Positions 18,403 through 26,950 of a stretch of 64,000 nt of DNA are shown here, one piece after another. The stretch lies in NCBI RefSeq assembly GCF_022024115.1, contig NZ_CP091792.1:2542001-2606000 (forward strand), given 5' to 3'. Source of the stretch: Prevotella communis (lineage in GTDB: Bacteria; Bacteroidota; Bacteroidia; Bacteroidales; Bacteroidaceae). The notes beneath the pieces were generated by a model. The model saw only the letters and a list, made by a program, of their open reading frames with translations. It did not search any database and was not told where the DNA came from. The position numbers and the translations under genes were made by a program. How positions within the stretch are numbered: the stretch's first letter is position 1; every line of letters begins with the position of its first letter.

Positions 18403-18993
18403 CTATAAGATGTATAGCGCTATGGCAGCACAAGCTTCAGCATCGGCCAAAGCGTGGTGATGATTTTTAAGGTCGTAGCCGCAAGCAGCAGCAACGGTGT
18501 GGAGCTGATGATTGGGCAACATATGACCGAACTGGCGGCGTGAGGCTGCGAGGGTATCGTAAAAGCGATAATCGGGATAGTCCATCTGATAGACCTTAAA
18601 AACCGCTTTCAGGCACCCTTCGTCAAAGCGAGCATTATGGGCTACAAAAGGAATTGACGCAATCTGGTAGCGAAGATTATTGATTGTCTGTTGGCCAGAA
18701 AAAAGTCCGACATCTGATTGTTTGCTGCCATCGGTGCACAAGAAAATATCTGCGATGCGTTCTTCCAATTCCTCCCATACTTTTGAGAATACTGGAGCAT
18801 CGTCTGTATCACATTGGCTCAGCCCATGCACCTGCTGACACCAATAGCTGTAGTAGTTTGGCTCGGGCTGGATAAGACTATAGAAACTGTCAGCAACCTG
18901 CCCATTACGCACCATGACTACTCCTACAGAGCAGACACTCGACGGCTGCTGATTGGCCGTTTCAAAATCGATGGCAATAAAGTCGCGAATCAT
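18403..18993 (-). CDS. DEDDh 3'-5' exonuclease (DNA polymerase III epsilon-like)
   Basis: A 196-residue exonuclease. IAIDFETAN is Exo I with the first catalytic Asp and Glu; VAHNARFDEGCL is Exo II; HHALADAEACAAI is Exo III with the final His and Asp. The protein is a stand-alone epsilon-type nuclease with no polymerase-binding extension, so a repair or RNA/DNA trimming role is likely. It is monocistronic, transcribed opposite to the galactosidase gene. Confidence 0.88.
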   Translation of the reverse strand: MIRDFIAIDFETANQQPSSVCSVGVVMVRNGQVADSFYSLIQPEPNYYSYWCQQVHGLSQCDTDDAPVFSKVWEELEERIADIFLCTDGSKQSDVGLFSGQQTINNLRYQIASIPFVAHNARFDEGCLKAVFKVYQMDYPDYRFYDTLAASRRQFGHMLPNHQLHTVAAACGYDLKNHHHALADAEACAAIALYIL

Positions 18994-19030
18994 ATCTTCA
19001 TATATTTAACCTTCGGTCGATGATAGCCTT

Positions 19031-19300
19031 CTATATCCATTTTAACAGATAGCCAATTATTATTATATGGATCATGAGAATTGCAGGAATGCCATACTTA
19101 AACTTCTTATGCATCGTCTTATGGCGCCATACTCTCATACCCAGCCATGCGCCAATACTTCCTCCGATAACGGCAAACAATAGTAAGGTAGCCTCAGAAA
19201 TGCGCCACTTACCCTGTCTGGCCTGCCACTTATCTATGCCATAAACAAGGAAAGTCAGTACGTTTACACATACAAAATAATATAGCAATGATTCCATCAT
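19031..19300 (-). CDS. DUF1294 small membrane protein
   Basis: 89 residues with three hydrophobic stretches. VYGIDKWQARQGKWRISEATLL followed by GGSIGAWLGMRVWRHKTMHKKF is the DUF1294 signature; the function of the family is not established. A minus-strand -7 element (TAACTTTGC near 19340) within a degenerate tandem repeat precedes it by about 35 bases. Confidence 0.88.
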   Translation of the reverse strand: MMESLLYYFVCVNVLTFLVYGIDKWQARQGKWRISEATLLLFAVIGGSIGAWLGMRVWRHKTMHKKFKYGIPAILMIHIIIIGYLLKWI

Positions 19301-19321
19301 CCGTCATATGTTTGCAGAGCT

Positions 19322-19403
19322 ACCTGTTTTTGCTGCAAAGTTACTTATTTTTGCTGAAAAATTACCATTTTCGCCGTAAAATCACCATTTTCGTAGCAAA
19401 TCA
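19322..19403. repeat. Degenerate 20-21-bp tandem repeat
   Basis: Four diverged units begin at about 19322, 19343, 19364 and 19384, each resembling ACCATTTTTGCTGCAAAATT. One unit contributes the promoter of the DUF1294 gene on the minus strand. Confidence 0.65.
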
Positions 19404-19426
19404 ATGTCAGCGTAACCTTCATTTTT

Positions 19427-19462
19427 ATTCCTCCACAGTCGCTCAGGCAGCTGTGGAGGAAT
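19427..19462. terminator. Strong hairpin downstream of the MFS efflux gene
   Basis: ATTCCTCCACAG (19427-19438) and CTGTGGAGGAAT (19451-19462) form a perfect 12-bp stem. On the minus strand no clear T-run follows, so termination is inferred from position. Confidence 0.55.
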
Positions 19463-19474
19463 AGTTACACTGTT

Positions 19475-21097
19475 CTATTTTTTCCTCGCCAGATACTCTA
19501 TCGCCAACACCGGCCATAGGGGCACTTTGCGTATGTTGGTTCTCACAGCGGGAATATCGCACAACAAGAAGATGGACGCCAGGAGCAGGGCAAACCAGAT
19601 GACGTAGCCATACACCTGCTTGATGGCCACAAGCATCATGGTGTGCAGATAACTGTCGCCCATGAACGCCCCGAAATCAAATTGTGAGAGGTCGAGGTTG
19701 GTGAGTGTCAGTTGGCGACCGTAGTTCATCATGTCCTCATTCAGAAAATGCGAGAAGATGGTGGTATAGAAACCATAGCCCATAGCACCACCAAGATACA
19801 TGTGCAGGATGTTGAACACGAACAGTCCCATGAAAAACATCTCAAGACTGGGAACCGACTCGTCTAAAGCCCACATCAGGGTTGGTGCAAGAACGCCATA
19901 ACCAAAGCCGCGGAGCATGATGGCCAGCTGGTATTGCTCGATGTTCACCGCCATACCTACCGTGGAATACATCAGCAAGGCGTAAGCGCTGATGGAGAGG
20001 AAGGCTATACCTATCAGTTTCCATACCTTCCACTTCTGAACCTTCAGCCAGTAGAGGTCGAACGCTATACCCAGAAACATGCCTGGCAATGCCCACATAT
20101 ATTGACTCTCCTTGGTGAGTTCTTCCAGTCCGACGACCTCTGTATAGAGTATCTCCTCCAGTGTATGCTCGGCGCCGAAAGCCAATTCAGCCAATATGGT
20201 AACGATGAGTATGGGTACCACGTTGCGACATTTCAGCAGGCGAAGCTCTACGTATGGATAGCGATTATGAATCAGTCGGTAGAGGGTGAGTCCTGCAAAG
20301 ATGAGCGTAAAAGCTCCCAGCACTCTGATGTGCTGACTGGCAAACCATCTGTAGTGATCACCATAGACAAAGATGTACGAGAACAGAAGCATCGTGACGC
20401 AGATGAGTAAAGCTCCCTGCCAGTCGGTCCCCTTCAGCGAGAACCTGTTGGGCATAGGACAGAACGGACGACACAGAACAATCTGTGTCAACAGCACAAA
20501 CGACATGGTGCCTACGGTAAAGGCGTGCATCATCTGCCAGGTAAAATGATGCCCCATCCAAGCAGCAAGCCATCCACCGCCTTCAATGGCTGTGAGAAGT
20601 ATGATGTGAAGCACGGGGAAGAAGACGGCGAAGTCACGCTTTGGCGTAATCCACAACTGGATGTTGCTCATACACTCGAATGTTCCTTGAATCTTGGCAA
20701 TGCCTGCAATGAAACATGCCACAACGAGTACAGGCATCGACTGACTATGCATCGTGATGATGTTACAGATGCCCATCACGATGGCCGAGGTGCATAGCAA
20801 CTGCTGATTAGTGAAGCGGAACTTCATCCTAAATAGCATAGGAAACCACACGGCCATGCCTGCCAGCGTGGCATAGAGCAGAAACATCACATCCTCGATC
20901 ATGAAGTTGGTGGTGCCACGAATCTCGTCGAGGGCACCCAGATAGATGCCTCCTGAGAATTGGAAGCACAAAGCCGTTAGGACGTAAATCCATGGTTGCA
21001 ACTTGCGAGGCACCCACCCTTTCATCATCGGCATACAGAAAGGCATGCCAGCAGGTGGTGACGGTGCCTTCATTAAAAATTCAGTCAGTTTTCCCAT
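19475..21097 (-). CDS. MFS drug efflux transporter (DHA2/EmrB-like)
   Basis: A 540-residue inner-membrane protein with about fourteen hydrophobic segments, the size of EmrB-type exporters. It is the last gene of an operon with a membrane fusion protein and a TolC-type channel, the standard arrangement for a tripartite pump spanning both membranes. Its start overlaps the stop of the upstream HlyD gene by one base (21097). The exported compound cannot be deduced; the Bacteroidales relatives I know are annotated only as multidrug transporters. Confidence 0.85.
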   Translation of the reverse strand: MGKLTEFLMKAPSPPAGMPFCMPMMKGWVPRKLQPWIYVLTALCFQFSGGIYLGALDEIRGTTNFMIEDVMFLLYATLAGMAVWFPMLFRMKFRFTNQQLLCTSAIVMGICNIITMHSQSMPVLVVACFIAGIAKIQGTFECMSNIQLWITPKRDFAVFFPVLHIILLTAIEGGGWLAAWMGHHFTWQMMHAFTVGTMSFVLLTQIVLCRPFCPMPNRFSLKGTDWQGALLICVTMLLFSYIFVYGDHYRWFASQHIRVLGAFTLIFAGLTLYRLIHNRYPYVELRLLKCRNVVPILIVTILAELAFGAEHTLEEILYTEVVGLEELTKESQYMWALPGMFLGIAFDLYWLKVQKWKVWKLIGIAFLSISAYALLMYSTVGMAVNIEQYQLAIMLRGFGYGVLAPTLMWALDESVPSLEMFFMGLFVFNILHMYLGGAMGYGFYTTIFSHFLNEDMMNYGRQLTLTNLDLSQFDFGAFMGDSYLHTMMLVAIKQVYGYVIWFALLLASIFLLCDIPAVRTNIRKVPLWPVLAIEYLARKK

Positions 21098-22125
21098 TAC
21101 TCTTCTACCTTACAAACCACGTTATAACCACCATGCAACTTCTTCACCTCATCGCACGCATCAATCCGCACACGCACCGTCACGCGCTGCTCCACCTTGA
21201 CGAAATTGCCTGTGGCATTGTCGATAGGAATCAACGAGAACGCACTACCTGTGGCGTCGCTGATGCGCTCTACCACACCTGAATATTCCACATCAGGAAC
21301 GGCATCGGCAGTAAAGCGCACCTTATCACCCACCTTGATATTTGGCATCTGCGACTCCTGGTAGTTGGCCTCCACCCATTTCTCATGCTTATCGACGATG
21401 CTCACCATTGTCTGACCGGGATTGACCAACTGCCCCACATGAATATCCTTGCTGCCCACCACACCATCGCAAGTGGCAATGATGTAGCAATACGACAGGT
21501 TCAACCGGGCTATCTCCACCTGTGCACGTGCCAGTTCGATGGCAGCTTCTGATGCTGAAAGATGATGCCCTTGCTCAGCCACAACGGCCGTCTGCGTAGA
21601 GCGTGAACGGACTGCCTGCTCATAGCCAGCTTTGGCACTCAGATAACCCGTGTGGACATTGTCATACTGCTGCTGTGTAACGGCATCCTGTTCCAGCAGT
21701 TTCTGAAAACGCGCATCCTCTTTCTGTGCATTCTCCATCTGTACACGGGCTGCTTCAATACCTGCTTCGGTCACGCTGATACTGGTCTTGGTGGTATGGA
21801 TGCTGCTTGCCGTACCCTGAGAACCACGCTCAGCACGGGTAAGGTCGGCTTCTGCCTGAGCCAGACGCAAACGGAACTCGGCATCCTCAATGACAACAAG
21901 TGTATCGCCCTTCTTCACCTCCTGAAACTCATTGAAGCGCACCTCGCGTATAAAACCCTGCACACGGCAGTTCTGTGGCACAATATTCTGGCACACACGG
22001 GCATTATCCGTGACTTCGCCACCACCGTAATGCATAAACTGACTAGCTGCATAAACGACGCCACATACGATACAGAGTATCACAATCGCATTATAAATAT
22101 AGGTCGTTATCTTATTCTTTTCCAT
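21097..22125 (-). CDS. HlyD/EmrA-family periplasmic adaptor
   Basis: A 342-residue membrane fusion protein. One N-terminal transmembrane helix (AIVILCIVCGVVYAASQF) is followed by a biotinyl-lipoyl half motif (GFIREVRFNEFQEVKKGDTL), a long coiled coil (about residues 80-190), the second lipoyl half (CDGVVGSKDIHVGQLVNPGQ) and beta-barrel sequence. It joins the MFS pump to the TolC channel. It begins 4 bases after the TolC stop codon. Confidence 0.9.
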   Translation of the reverse strand: MEKNKITTYIYNAIVILCIVCGVVYAASQFMHYGGGEVTDNARVCQNIVPQNCRVQGFIREVRFNEFQEVKKGDTLVVIEDAEFRLRLAQAEADLTRAERGSQGTASSIHTTKTSISVTEAGIEAARVQMENAQKEDARFQKLLEQDAVTQQQYDNVHTGYLSAKAGYEQAVRSRSTQTAVVAEQGHHLSASEAAIELARAQVEIARLNLSYCYIIATCDGVVGSKDIHVGQLVNPGQTMVSIVDKHEKWVEANYQESQMPNIKVGDKVRFTADAVPDVEYSGVVERISDATGSAFSLIPIDNATGNFVKVEQRVTVRVRIDACDEVKKLHGGYNVVCKVEE

Positions 22126-22129
22126 CTTA

Positions 22130-23542
22130 TTATAGGGTATTTGTTATATATTTAAGTTTGAAATAATTGTAAAGCATATTGATGCGGGCATTGACCAAAG
22201 CCATATCGGCAGAGAGCTTCATGTTTGAGGCATCAAGCATATCGGTGAGCAGAGCCAGGTCGTTGTCGTAACGGTTCTTCACCACCGCATAGTTCTGGTT
22301 GGCCAGTTCCACCTGTTTCTCCTGTGTGTTAACCTCTACCGAGCTGGTCAGCAGATTGGTATAGCAGGCCTGTACACCATTCTCTACGCCTTCGCGTGCC
22401 AACTGCACTCGCTCGCGTGCCTGGGTGTTTTCATGCTTCGCCTTACGGATAGCATGCTTGTTTTTCCAGAGACTTGACAGATTGTATTTCACGCCAATGC
22501 CTACAAACCACACGTTGACGTTGGCATCTTTTGGAATCAGGTCAGAGGTGTATGGGCCAAACAGATTGTTTTCTGCCACTACAGCCACTGATGGCCGCGA
22601 GGCCGCACGCGTGTTTCTGATCTTCTGTTCTGACATCTCTGTGGCAAGTGAAGCCTGACGGATATCAATATTGTTTTCCGATGCGGTCTGTTGCCACGAC
22701 TCTTCTGAGGTGAATGCCTTGAGTACCCTACCTTCCTCTTCGAGCGACTGCGTATCTACCTCAAAATCCTCACCTTCAGGCAGGTGGATGGCTGTGCCCA
22801 TCTGATGACGGATAATCTTCTGCGCATCATCAAGTTGTGTCTTTGTAAGCAGAAGACTCTGCAGTTGCAGTTCGTATCGCGTCAGGTCGTTCTTCAACAC
22901 CGTCCCCTGCGCTCTGCGCGCCTTCATCTGTTCGATTACCTTCTCAGTCAGTTCAATGTTCTTCGCTATCACCTGCTGCTGGTTCTGCTGTTTGCAGAGG
23001 TCAAGGTAGAAACCAGTCAGCAGGAACCGCACCTCCTGACGATTCTTCTCTACATCAAGCTCTGCCAATTGATGCCCTAACTTTGCCATTTCAATGCCTG
23101 AGCGGATGGCACCACCAGCATAGATGACCTGACTCGCCTGGGCTGTAAAGCTGTTACCCCAATGTGGTGTGGGCTGTTTGCCATTCTGCACCTGTTGAGG
23201 TCCCAATCCGGGGACAATATACTCTGTAGTGCCACTGGTAGAAAAGCCTCGCGACATCAGGAAAGCATTGCCCGTATAAGAGCCTTGCAAGCTAAATTCA
23301 ACACTTGGCAGCATGGCTGATTTTGCCGATACGACCCCTTCTTCTGCAGCCTTCAATGCCACTTCACTCACCTTGATGCGCTGATTCTGACGGTCAGCCA
23401 GGTCAAAAAGCGACTGAAGACTCATCTTGTGCTGTGCATACGTAGGTACACAGCAACCTGCTCCGACTATCATCGAGACTGTCAGAGCACAAAAATACTT
23501 GTGACTACTCATTAAAAAGAAATTTTTTCTCTTATAATTCAT
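22130..23542 (-). CDS. TolC-family outer-membrane efflux channel
   Basis: A 470-residue protein with a signal peptide ending at PTYAQ and the duplicated outer-membrane-efflux repeat (SLQSLFDLADRQNQRIKVSE and a second unit near NYAVVKNRYDNDLALLTDML). It is the first gene of the tripartite efflux operon. Two starts are possible: 23542 (MNYKRKNFF) or 23512 (MSSHKYFCALTV), the latter giving a more ordinary signal peptide. A leader of about 160 bases with a short ORF stands before it. Confidence 0.88.
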   Translation of the reverse strand: MNYKRKNFFLMSSHKYFCALTVSMIVGAGCCVPTYAQHKMSLQSLFDLADRQNQRIKVSEVALKAAEEGVVSAKSAMLPSVEFSLQGSYTGNAFLMSRGFSTSGTTEYIVPGLGPQQVQNGKQPTPHWGNSFTAQASQVIYAGGAIRSGIEMAKLGHQLAELDVEKNRQEVRFLLTGFYLDLCKQQNQQQVIAKNIELTEKVIEQMKARRAQGTVLKNDLTRYELQLQSLLLTKTQLDDAQKIIRHQMGTAIHLPEGEDFEVDTQSLEEEGRVLKAFTSEESWQQTASENNIDIRQASLATEMSEQKIRNTRAASRPSVAVVAENNLFGPYTSDLIPKDANVNVWFVGIGVKYNLSSLWKNKHAIRKAKHENTQARERVQLAREGVENGVQACYTNLLTSSVEVNTQEKQVELANQNYAVVKNRYDNDLALLTDMLDASNMKLSADMALVNARINMLYNYFKLKYITNTL

Positions 23543-23550
23543 TACTCGTA

Positions 23551-23595
23551 CTAAAAATATTCCTTCCCTCGGAAATACGAATAATGAACCTTCAT
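23551..23595 (-). CDS. Possible leader peptide of the efflux operon
   Basis: A 14-codon ORF, MKVHYSYFRGKEYF, ends 8 bases before the first possible TolC start. Its ATG sits in the loop of a hairpin (arms GAACC/GGTTC, 23586-23600). The peptide is rich in Tyr and Phe. Translation is not proven; the position fits a leader controlling the downstream gene. Confidence 0.4.
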   Translation of the reverse strand: MKVHYSYFRGKEYF

Positions 23596-23715
23596 GGTTC
23601 GGACAAACCTCCCGTTTGCCACAATGCGCTACAAACCTCTCGGATTAGGGAACAAATCCAGAGATGAATTTCGAGCACTATTAATTGCGAAATCCTAAAA
23701 ACGGGTGCAAAGGTA
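23596..23715 (-). promoter_or_regulatory. Promoter and structured leader of the TolC-HlyD-MFS operon
   Basis: A minus-strand TACCTTTGC (23715-23707) gives a predicted start near 23700 and a leader of about 160 bases. Within it TCTCTGGATT can pair with AATCCGAGA (one bulge), and further hairpins reach the leader ORF. I do not recognise it as a known riboswitch class. Confidence 0.5.
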
Positions 23716-23799
23716 CAAAAAAAACGTTAAATACAATACGTTTTTCATCTTAAAAAATCGAAAAAGTGATGCTCTGTAGCGTTCGTAAAATCGACTTTT

Positions 23800-23862
23800 T
23801 TAGGCATTCACCACCGTTCGAATCTCATCTTGCGTGCGCCATATGGAATCGTAGTCAGTTAT
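23800..23862 (-). pseudogene. 5' fragment of a paralogue of the 25.4-kb small gene
   Basis: About 20 codons (TDYDSIWRTQDEIRTVVNA, then stop) match the first 20 residues of the intact 78-residue protein at 25368-25604 with one substitution. No start codon remains. It abuts the end of the acetyltransferase gene. Confidence 0.8.
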
Positions 23863-24416
23863 CTTACTATCTTTACTACTTTGCAGGGGTTGCCTACTGC
23901 AATGGAGTTCGAAGGAATATCTTTCGTCACTACACTACCTGCACCTATGGTCACGTTGTCACCAATTGTCACACCAGGCAGGATGGTCACACTGCCACCA
24001 ATCCATACATTATTGCCAATGGTGACTGGTTCTGCCCACTCTCTACGGCTGTTGCGCTCCACGGGGTCTGTACTATGGCAGGCCGTGTAGATGCTTACAT
24101 TAGGGCCGATAAAACAGTCATCTCCAATGGTGACACGTGCTTCGTCGAGCACGGTGAAGTTGAAGTTGGCAAAGAACCGCTTGCCCACACTAATCTGCTT
24201 GCCATAGTCGCAATAGAAGGGCTGGTTAATCAGAATATTGTCATCAGCGATGTGTCCTAAGAGACCTTTTAGGATCTCCCTTGCCTCCTCCTTCTCCGAC
24301 GGGCGCAACAGGTTATAGTCATGGATTATCTCCTTCACTTCCGTCAGTTCTTCTATCAGCTGCGGGTCAACAGCGGAATAAATTTCGCCCGCCAACATCT
24401 TCTCTTTTTCTGTCAT
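23859..24416 (-). CDS. Maltose/galactoside O-acetyltransferase family protein
   Basis: A 185-residue hexapeptide-repeat acetyltransferase of the Maa/LacA group. The N-terminal Mac domain (EKEKMLAGEIYSAVDPQL) is followed by the left-handed beta-helix (GKRFFANFNFTVLDEARVTI, IGPNVSIYTACHSTDP with the catalytic His, IGNNVWIGGSVTILPGVTIG). It acetylates a sugar hydroxyl from acetyl-CoA, often for detoxification. Its ATG overlaps the stop of the upstream flavin-family gene by 4 bases, so they are translationally coupled. Confidence 0.9.
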   Translation of the reverse strand: MTEKEKMLAGEIYSAVDPQLIEELTEVKEIIHDYNLLRPSEKEEAREILKGLLGHIADDNILINQPFYCDYGKQISVGKRFFANFNFTVLDEARVTIGDDCFIGPNVSIYTACHSTDPVERNSRREWAEPVTIGNNVWIGGSVTILPGVTIGDNVTIGAGSVVTKDIPSNSIAVGNPCKVVKIVR

Positions 24417-24907
24417 ATATTTCTTTGTCTTACCAATTCAATGGCCTCCTTGCCCGTCAAATGCTCGATGTCAAAGCGTATCATCAGCATACGTGAGAAG
24501 CCACTTTCGATTTCCTTTTGCAGACTCTCATCATCGTTTGGATTGTAGCGGTTGCCAAGCATTCGGGCTGTTTCCAACTTCTCCTGTTCATCCTCGATGA
24601 TATGGATTCTGCCGAATGCTATCACGCTGCGGAAGAAGGTAGTATACTTCTTCGGTTGCACATCATCCTGCTCAATAACACAGAAAGATGCCTTATCGCA
24701 CTTGCGGATGGCATCAACCTTATGGCCAGCCAAAGCACTATGGAAGTATAGTTTCCCATCATGATAGACATAGCTGATAGGAACAGCATACGGATAATCA
24801 TTATCACCTAGCAAAGCCAGAGTTCCTGCCGTAGCTTTCTCCAAAATGGCAATGCTTTCTTCTTCTGCAAGCTGCTGGCGCTTGCGTCTCATTTCTCTAA
24901 ATTCCAT
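24413..24907 (-). CDS. Pyridoxamine-5'-phosphate oxidase-like FMN-binding protein (NimA-like)
   Basis: A 164-residue split-barrel flavoprotein. MRRKRQQLAEEESIAILEKA, then GTLALLGDNDYPYAVPISYV and KLYFHSALAGHKVDAIRK, are the pattern of NimA/PNPOx-like proteins that bind FMN or haem; some relatives reduce 5-nitroimidazoles. I start it at MEFREM (24907). It is followed by and coupled to the acetyltransferase. Actual substrate unknown. Confidence 0.82.
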   Translation of the reverse strand: MEFREMRRKRQQLAEEESIAILEKATAGTLALLGDNDYPYAVPISYVYHDGKLYFHSALAGHKVDAIRKCDKASFCVIEQDDVQPKKYTTFFRSVIAFGRIHIIEDEQEKLETARMLGNRYNPNDDESLQKEIESGFSRMLMIRFDIEHLTGKEAIELVRQRNI

Positions 24908-24955
24908 ATACCACAATTTTATGGCTGCAAATTTACAAATTTTCTAGCAGAATAA

Positions 24956-25258
24956 GGATGCTGGAGGGGAAAATCCCCCGAATCTTTAGGACTTTACCCC
25001 TATCGTGGTGGAAACAACCGCCGCGATGTCCGCTTCTATGCTGACCGCAAGGTGACAAAGCCTGCTGTACATCATGCTAACAACGTTCCTGCTAAAGTCA
25101 ACAAGTCCAGCAACGGCTCTACTTGGAGAAATACAGGAAATACCTCTCGTCCTGCTACCACAACGAAGCCCAACGGTCATTCTAACGGCAATCGCCAGAT
25201 TGCAATGAATACAAACAACAATCGCAGTGGTTCAGGCCACTTCGGAGGACGCAGATAA
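24956..25258 (+). pseudogene. C-terminal relic of a basic, Asn/Ser/Gly-rich protein
   Basis: An open frame without an ATG reads PYRGGNNRRDVRFYADRKV, then a low-complexity Asn/Thr/Ser/Gly tail ending GSGHFGGRR. A stop stands directly upstream at 24953 and no promoter is evident. It looks like the surviving end of a longer gene; I do not recognise the family. A GTG at 25052 could in principle begin a 68-residue protein. Confidence 0.5.
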
Positions 25259-25291
25259 AAGCACACGTTTTGCCTTTATATATGCCTTCAA

Positions 25292-25338
25292 AAAAGGACA
25301 CGGGGAATTCTCAGAAATGGGAGTTCTTGCGTCCTTTT
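25292..25338. terminator. Bidirectional terminator-like hairpin
   Basis: AAAAGGAC (25292-25299) pairs with GTCCTTTT (25331-25338), with further pairing between GAATTCTC and GGAGTTC inside. It sits between convergent sequences. Confidence 0.65.
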
Positions 25339-25367
25339 AGTAGCAAGCGACAAGTCGATTACCCTTT

Positions 25368-25604
25368 TTACATGTAAAACACGAACTTTGTTCCCTTCGA
25401 GCCTACACCGTCATAGTCTGCCGGAACTGGAAACTGATTGATAAGCGCATCGGCATCTTCCTCCTCCAGACACTTGGTAATCTCCAGCTCAATGGCCATC
25501 CGTCGTTCATTATAGATCAGATTCCAGATACATTCACCCAGAACGGCATTTACTACCGTTCTTATCTCGTCCTGAGTGCGCCAAATGGAATCGAAGTCAG
25601 TCAT
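25368..25604 (-). CDS. Small hypothetical protein
   Basis: 78 residues, starting MTDFDSIWRTQDEIRTVVNA. Its ATG overlaps the thioredoxin-like gene's stop by 4 bases, so the two are probably cotranslated. I do not recognise a domain; predicted mainly helical and acidic in the middle. A truncated copy of its first 20 codons lies at 23800-23862, which shows that this gene or its operon was once present twice. Confidence 0.65.
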   Translation of the reverse strand: MTDFDSIWRTQDEIRTVVNAVLGECIWNLIYNERRMAIELEITKCLEEEDADALINQFPVPADYDGVGSKGTKFVFYM

Positions 25605-25927
25605 TGTTCTGAAAGCGTAAGAAATCGGTTAATGTTGTATTTCAATTCCTCCAAGTCAATGAACTGAGATCCACGATATACTTCCTTGCCATCCATCAGA
25701 AGCAATACCGTAGGGCCTGAATAGACTAGGAATCTACCTGCAATCAAAGGTTCTTCGGTGATATCTGTATAGAAAGAAGTCAGAGACGGGTACTGACCTG
25801 CCAACCTCGCCACTTTGTCAAGCATGACATTGCAGACTCCGCAATCTGGAGCCTTGATGTAGAACAGACATATGCCGTTATCCGTTATGGTCTGCTCTAT
25901 ATCTATTATGTTAGTCAGGTGCTTCAT
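25601..25927 (-). CDS. Thioredoxin-like protein
   Basis: A 108-residue thioredoxin-fold protein with the redox motif CGVC (APDCGVCNVMLDKVARLAG) and the cis-proline segment SGPTVLLLMDGKEVYRGSQF. No signal peptide, so it acts in the cytoplasm. The start is the ATG at 25927, one codon inside a TTG. It probably reduces a partner disulphide or oxidised substrate; it is coupled to the 78-residue gene downstream. Confidence 0.85.
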   Translation of the reverse strand: MKHLTNIIDIEQTITDNGICLFYIKAPDCGVCNVMLDKVARLAGQYPSLTSFYTDITEEPLIAGRFLVYSGPTVLLLMDGKEVYRGSQFIDLEELKYNINRFLTLSEQ

Positions 25928-26004
25928 CAATTCTTACCGTAAATTCGGATTTATCTAATGCGTCTCCATTTTTGAGAACAGGTTGATTATTATAACGCCA
26001 GCTT

Positions 26005-26610
26005 TCATTTGCTCTCTGATGATATGCCCTTCTTATAGATATACGTGGTATAGCCAGGAGCGTAGGAGTCATAGACCTCGCTGAGGAACTGACCTACCAG
26101 TGTGAAACCATGTTGTGGGTAGTATTCGTGGGTGCAACTGGTGTCGGTCCAAAGGTATAGATGCCTCAGGTCTCTGTGCAGGAACTCATCCATCATTTCC
26201 TGCAGCAACAGTTTCCCACAGCCTTTCTGATTGCTGATGAAGAGCGATAGTTTCACTTCGCCGTCACTCATGCACTGCACCGTTTTTCCGTCAACCTCCA
26301 GCATATAGTCGGCCAATAGACGGAAACGTTCAAGCTCATGGTCGGTCATCTGTGCCTCAATGTTCTCGCGCCATTGGCTGACATCTGCCTTGTCGTCATG
26401 GAAGTTGGCAAACAGCACCCCATGAATCACGCCATCATCGCCCACGGCCTTCAAGGCAAGCGAGGGATTGCTATAGTTATAGCGAAGGATATACTCTGCC
26501 ACTGCATCGATAAACCACTGCCGTTCGTCGGCATAAAAATCGCCCCATGCACCAGCAGCCAGTGGTGCTGCTTTAGCAAAGTCATCATTCGTGAATTTCT
26601 CTATTTTCAT
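26005..26610 (-). CDS. GNAT-family N-acetyltransferase
   Basis: A 201-residue protein with the GNAT acetyl-CoA fold: the segment SLFISNQKGCGKLLLQEMMD carries the Q/R-x-x-G-x-G/A-like loop, followed by HLYLWTDTSCTHEYYPQHGF and LVGQFLSEV, a usual end for the family. Substrate unknown. It stands alone between the thioredoxin-like gene and a 49-codon ORF, transcribed on the minus strand. Confidence 0.82.
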   Translation of the reverse strand: MKIEKFTNDDFAKAAPLAAGAWGDFYADERQWFIDAVAEYILRYNYSNPSLALKAVGDDGVIHGVLFANFHDDKADVSQWRENIEAQMTDHELERFRLLADYMLEVDGKTVQCMSDGEVKLSLFISNQKGCGKLLLQEMMDEFLHRDLRHLYLWTDTSCTHEYYPQHGFTLVGQFLSEVYDSYAPGYTTYIYKKGISSESK

Positions 26611-26697
26611 TTCTATTATTGCCTCATGCTTTATTAAGTTATGTAATACTCTGAAAATTGGAATTTACTTGATTGAAATCCCCTTTAGACATGAACA

Positions 26698-26847
26698 TTA
26701 TCTGACAAACCAGAATCCCCAGTGCATCGTATTCAGCTGTCCAAACACAGGAACCCAGAATGCGCCTAACATTTCCGTGTAGCGAGACATGGAAATATCG
26801 CCCATGTCGAAAGTGTCTGTCCATCCAAAATCATGAAGGATTTCCAT
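26698..26847 (-). CDS. Small ORF, 49 residues, unknown
   Basis: Reads MEILHDFGWTDTFDMGDISM, then SRYTEMLGAFWVPVFGQLNT and MHWGFWFVR. The composition (aromatic, few Lys) looks like a genuine but possibly truncated protein rather than random sequence. I do not recognise it. It follows the HxlR gene by about 100 bases on the same strand. Confidence 0.4.
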   Translation of the reverse strand: MEILHDFGWTDTFDMGDISMSRYTEMLGAFWVPVFGQLNTMHWGFWFVR

Positions 26848-26950
26848 ATTTCATTTAAACGAATTTATTTATCTCATTAAAATCTTTATTTGAATCTTTT
26901 GAAATCAGATATCTCCATATCGATGACAAAAGTCATTAATGGTTCCAATG

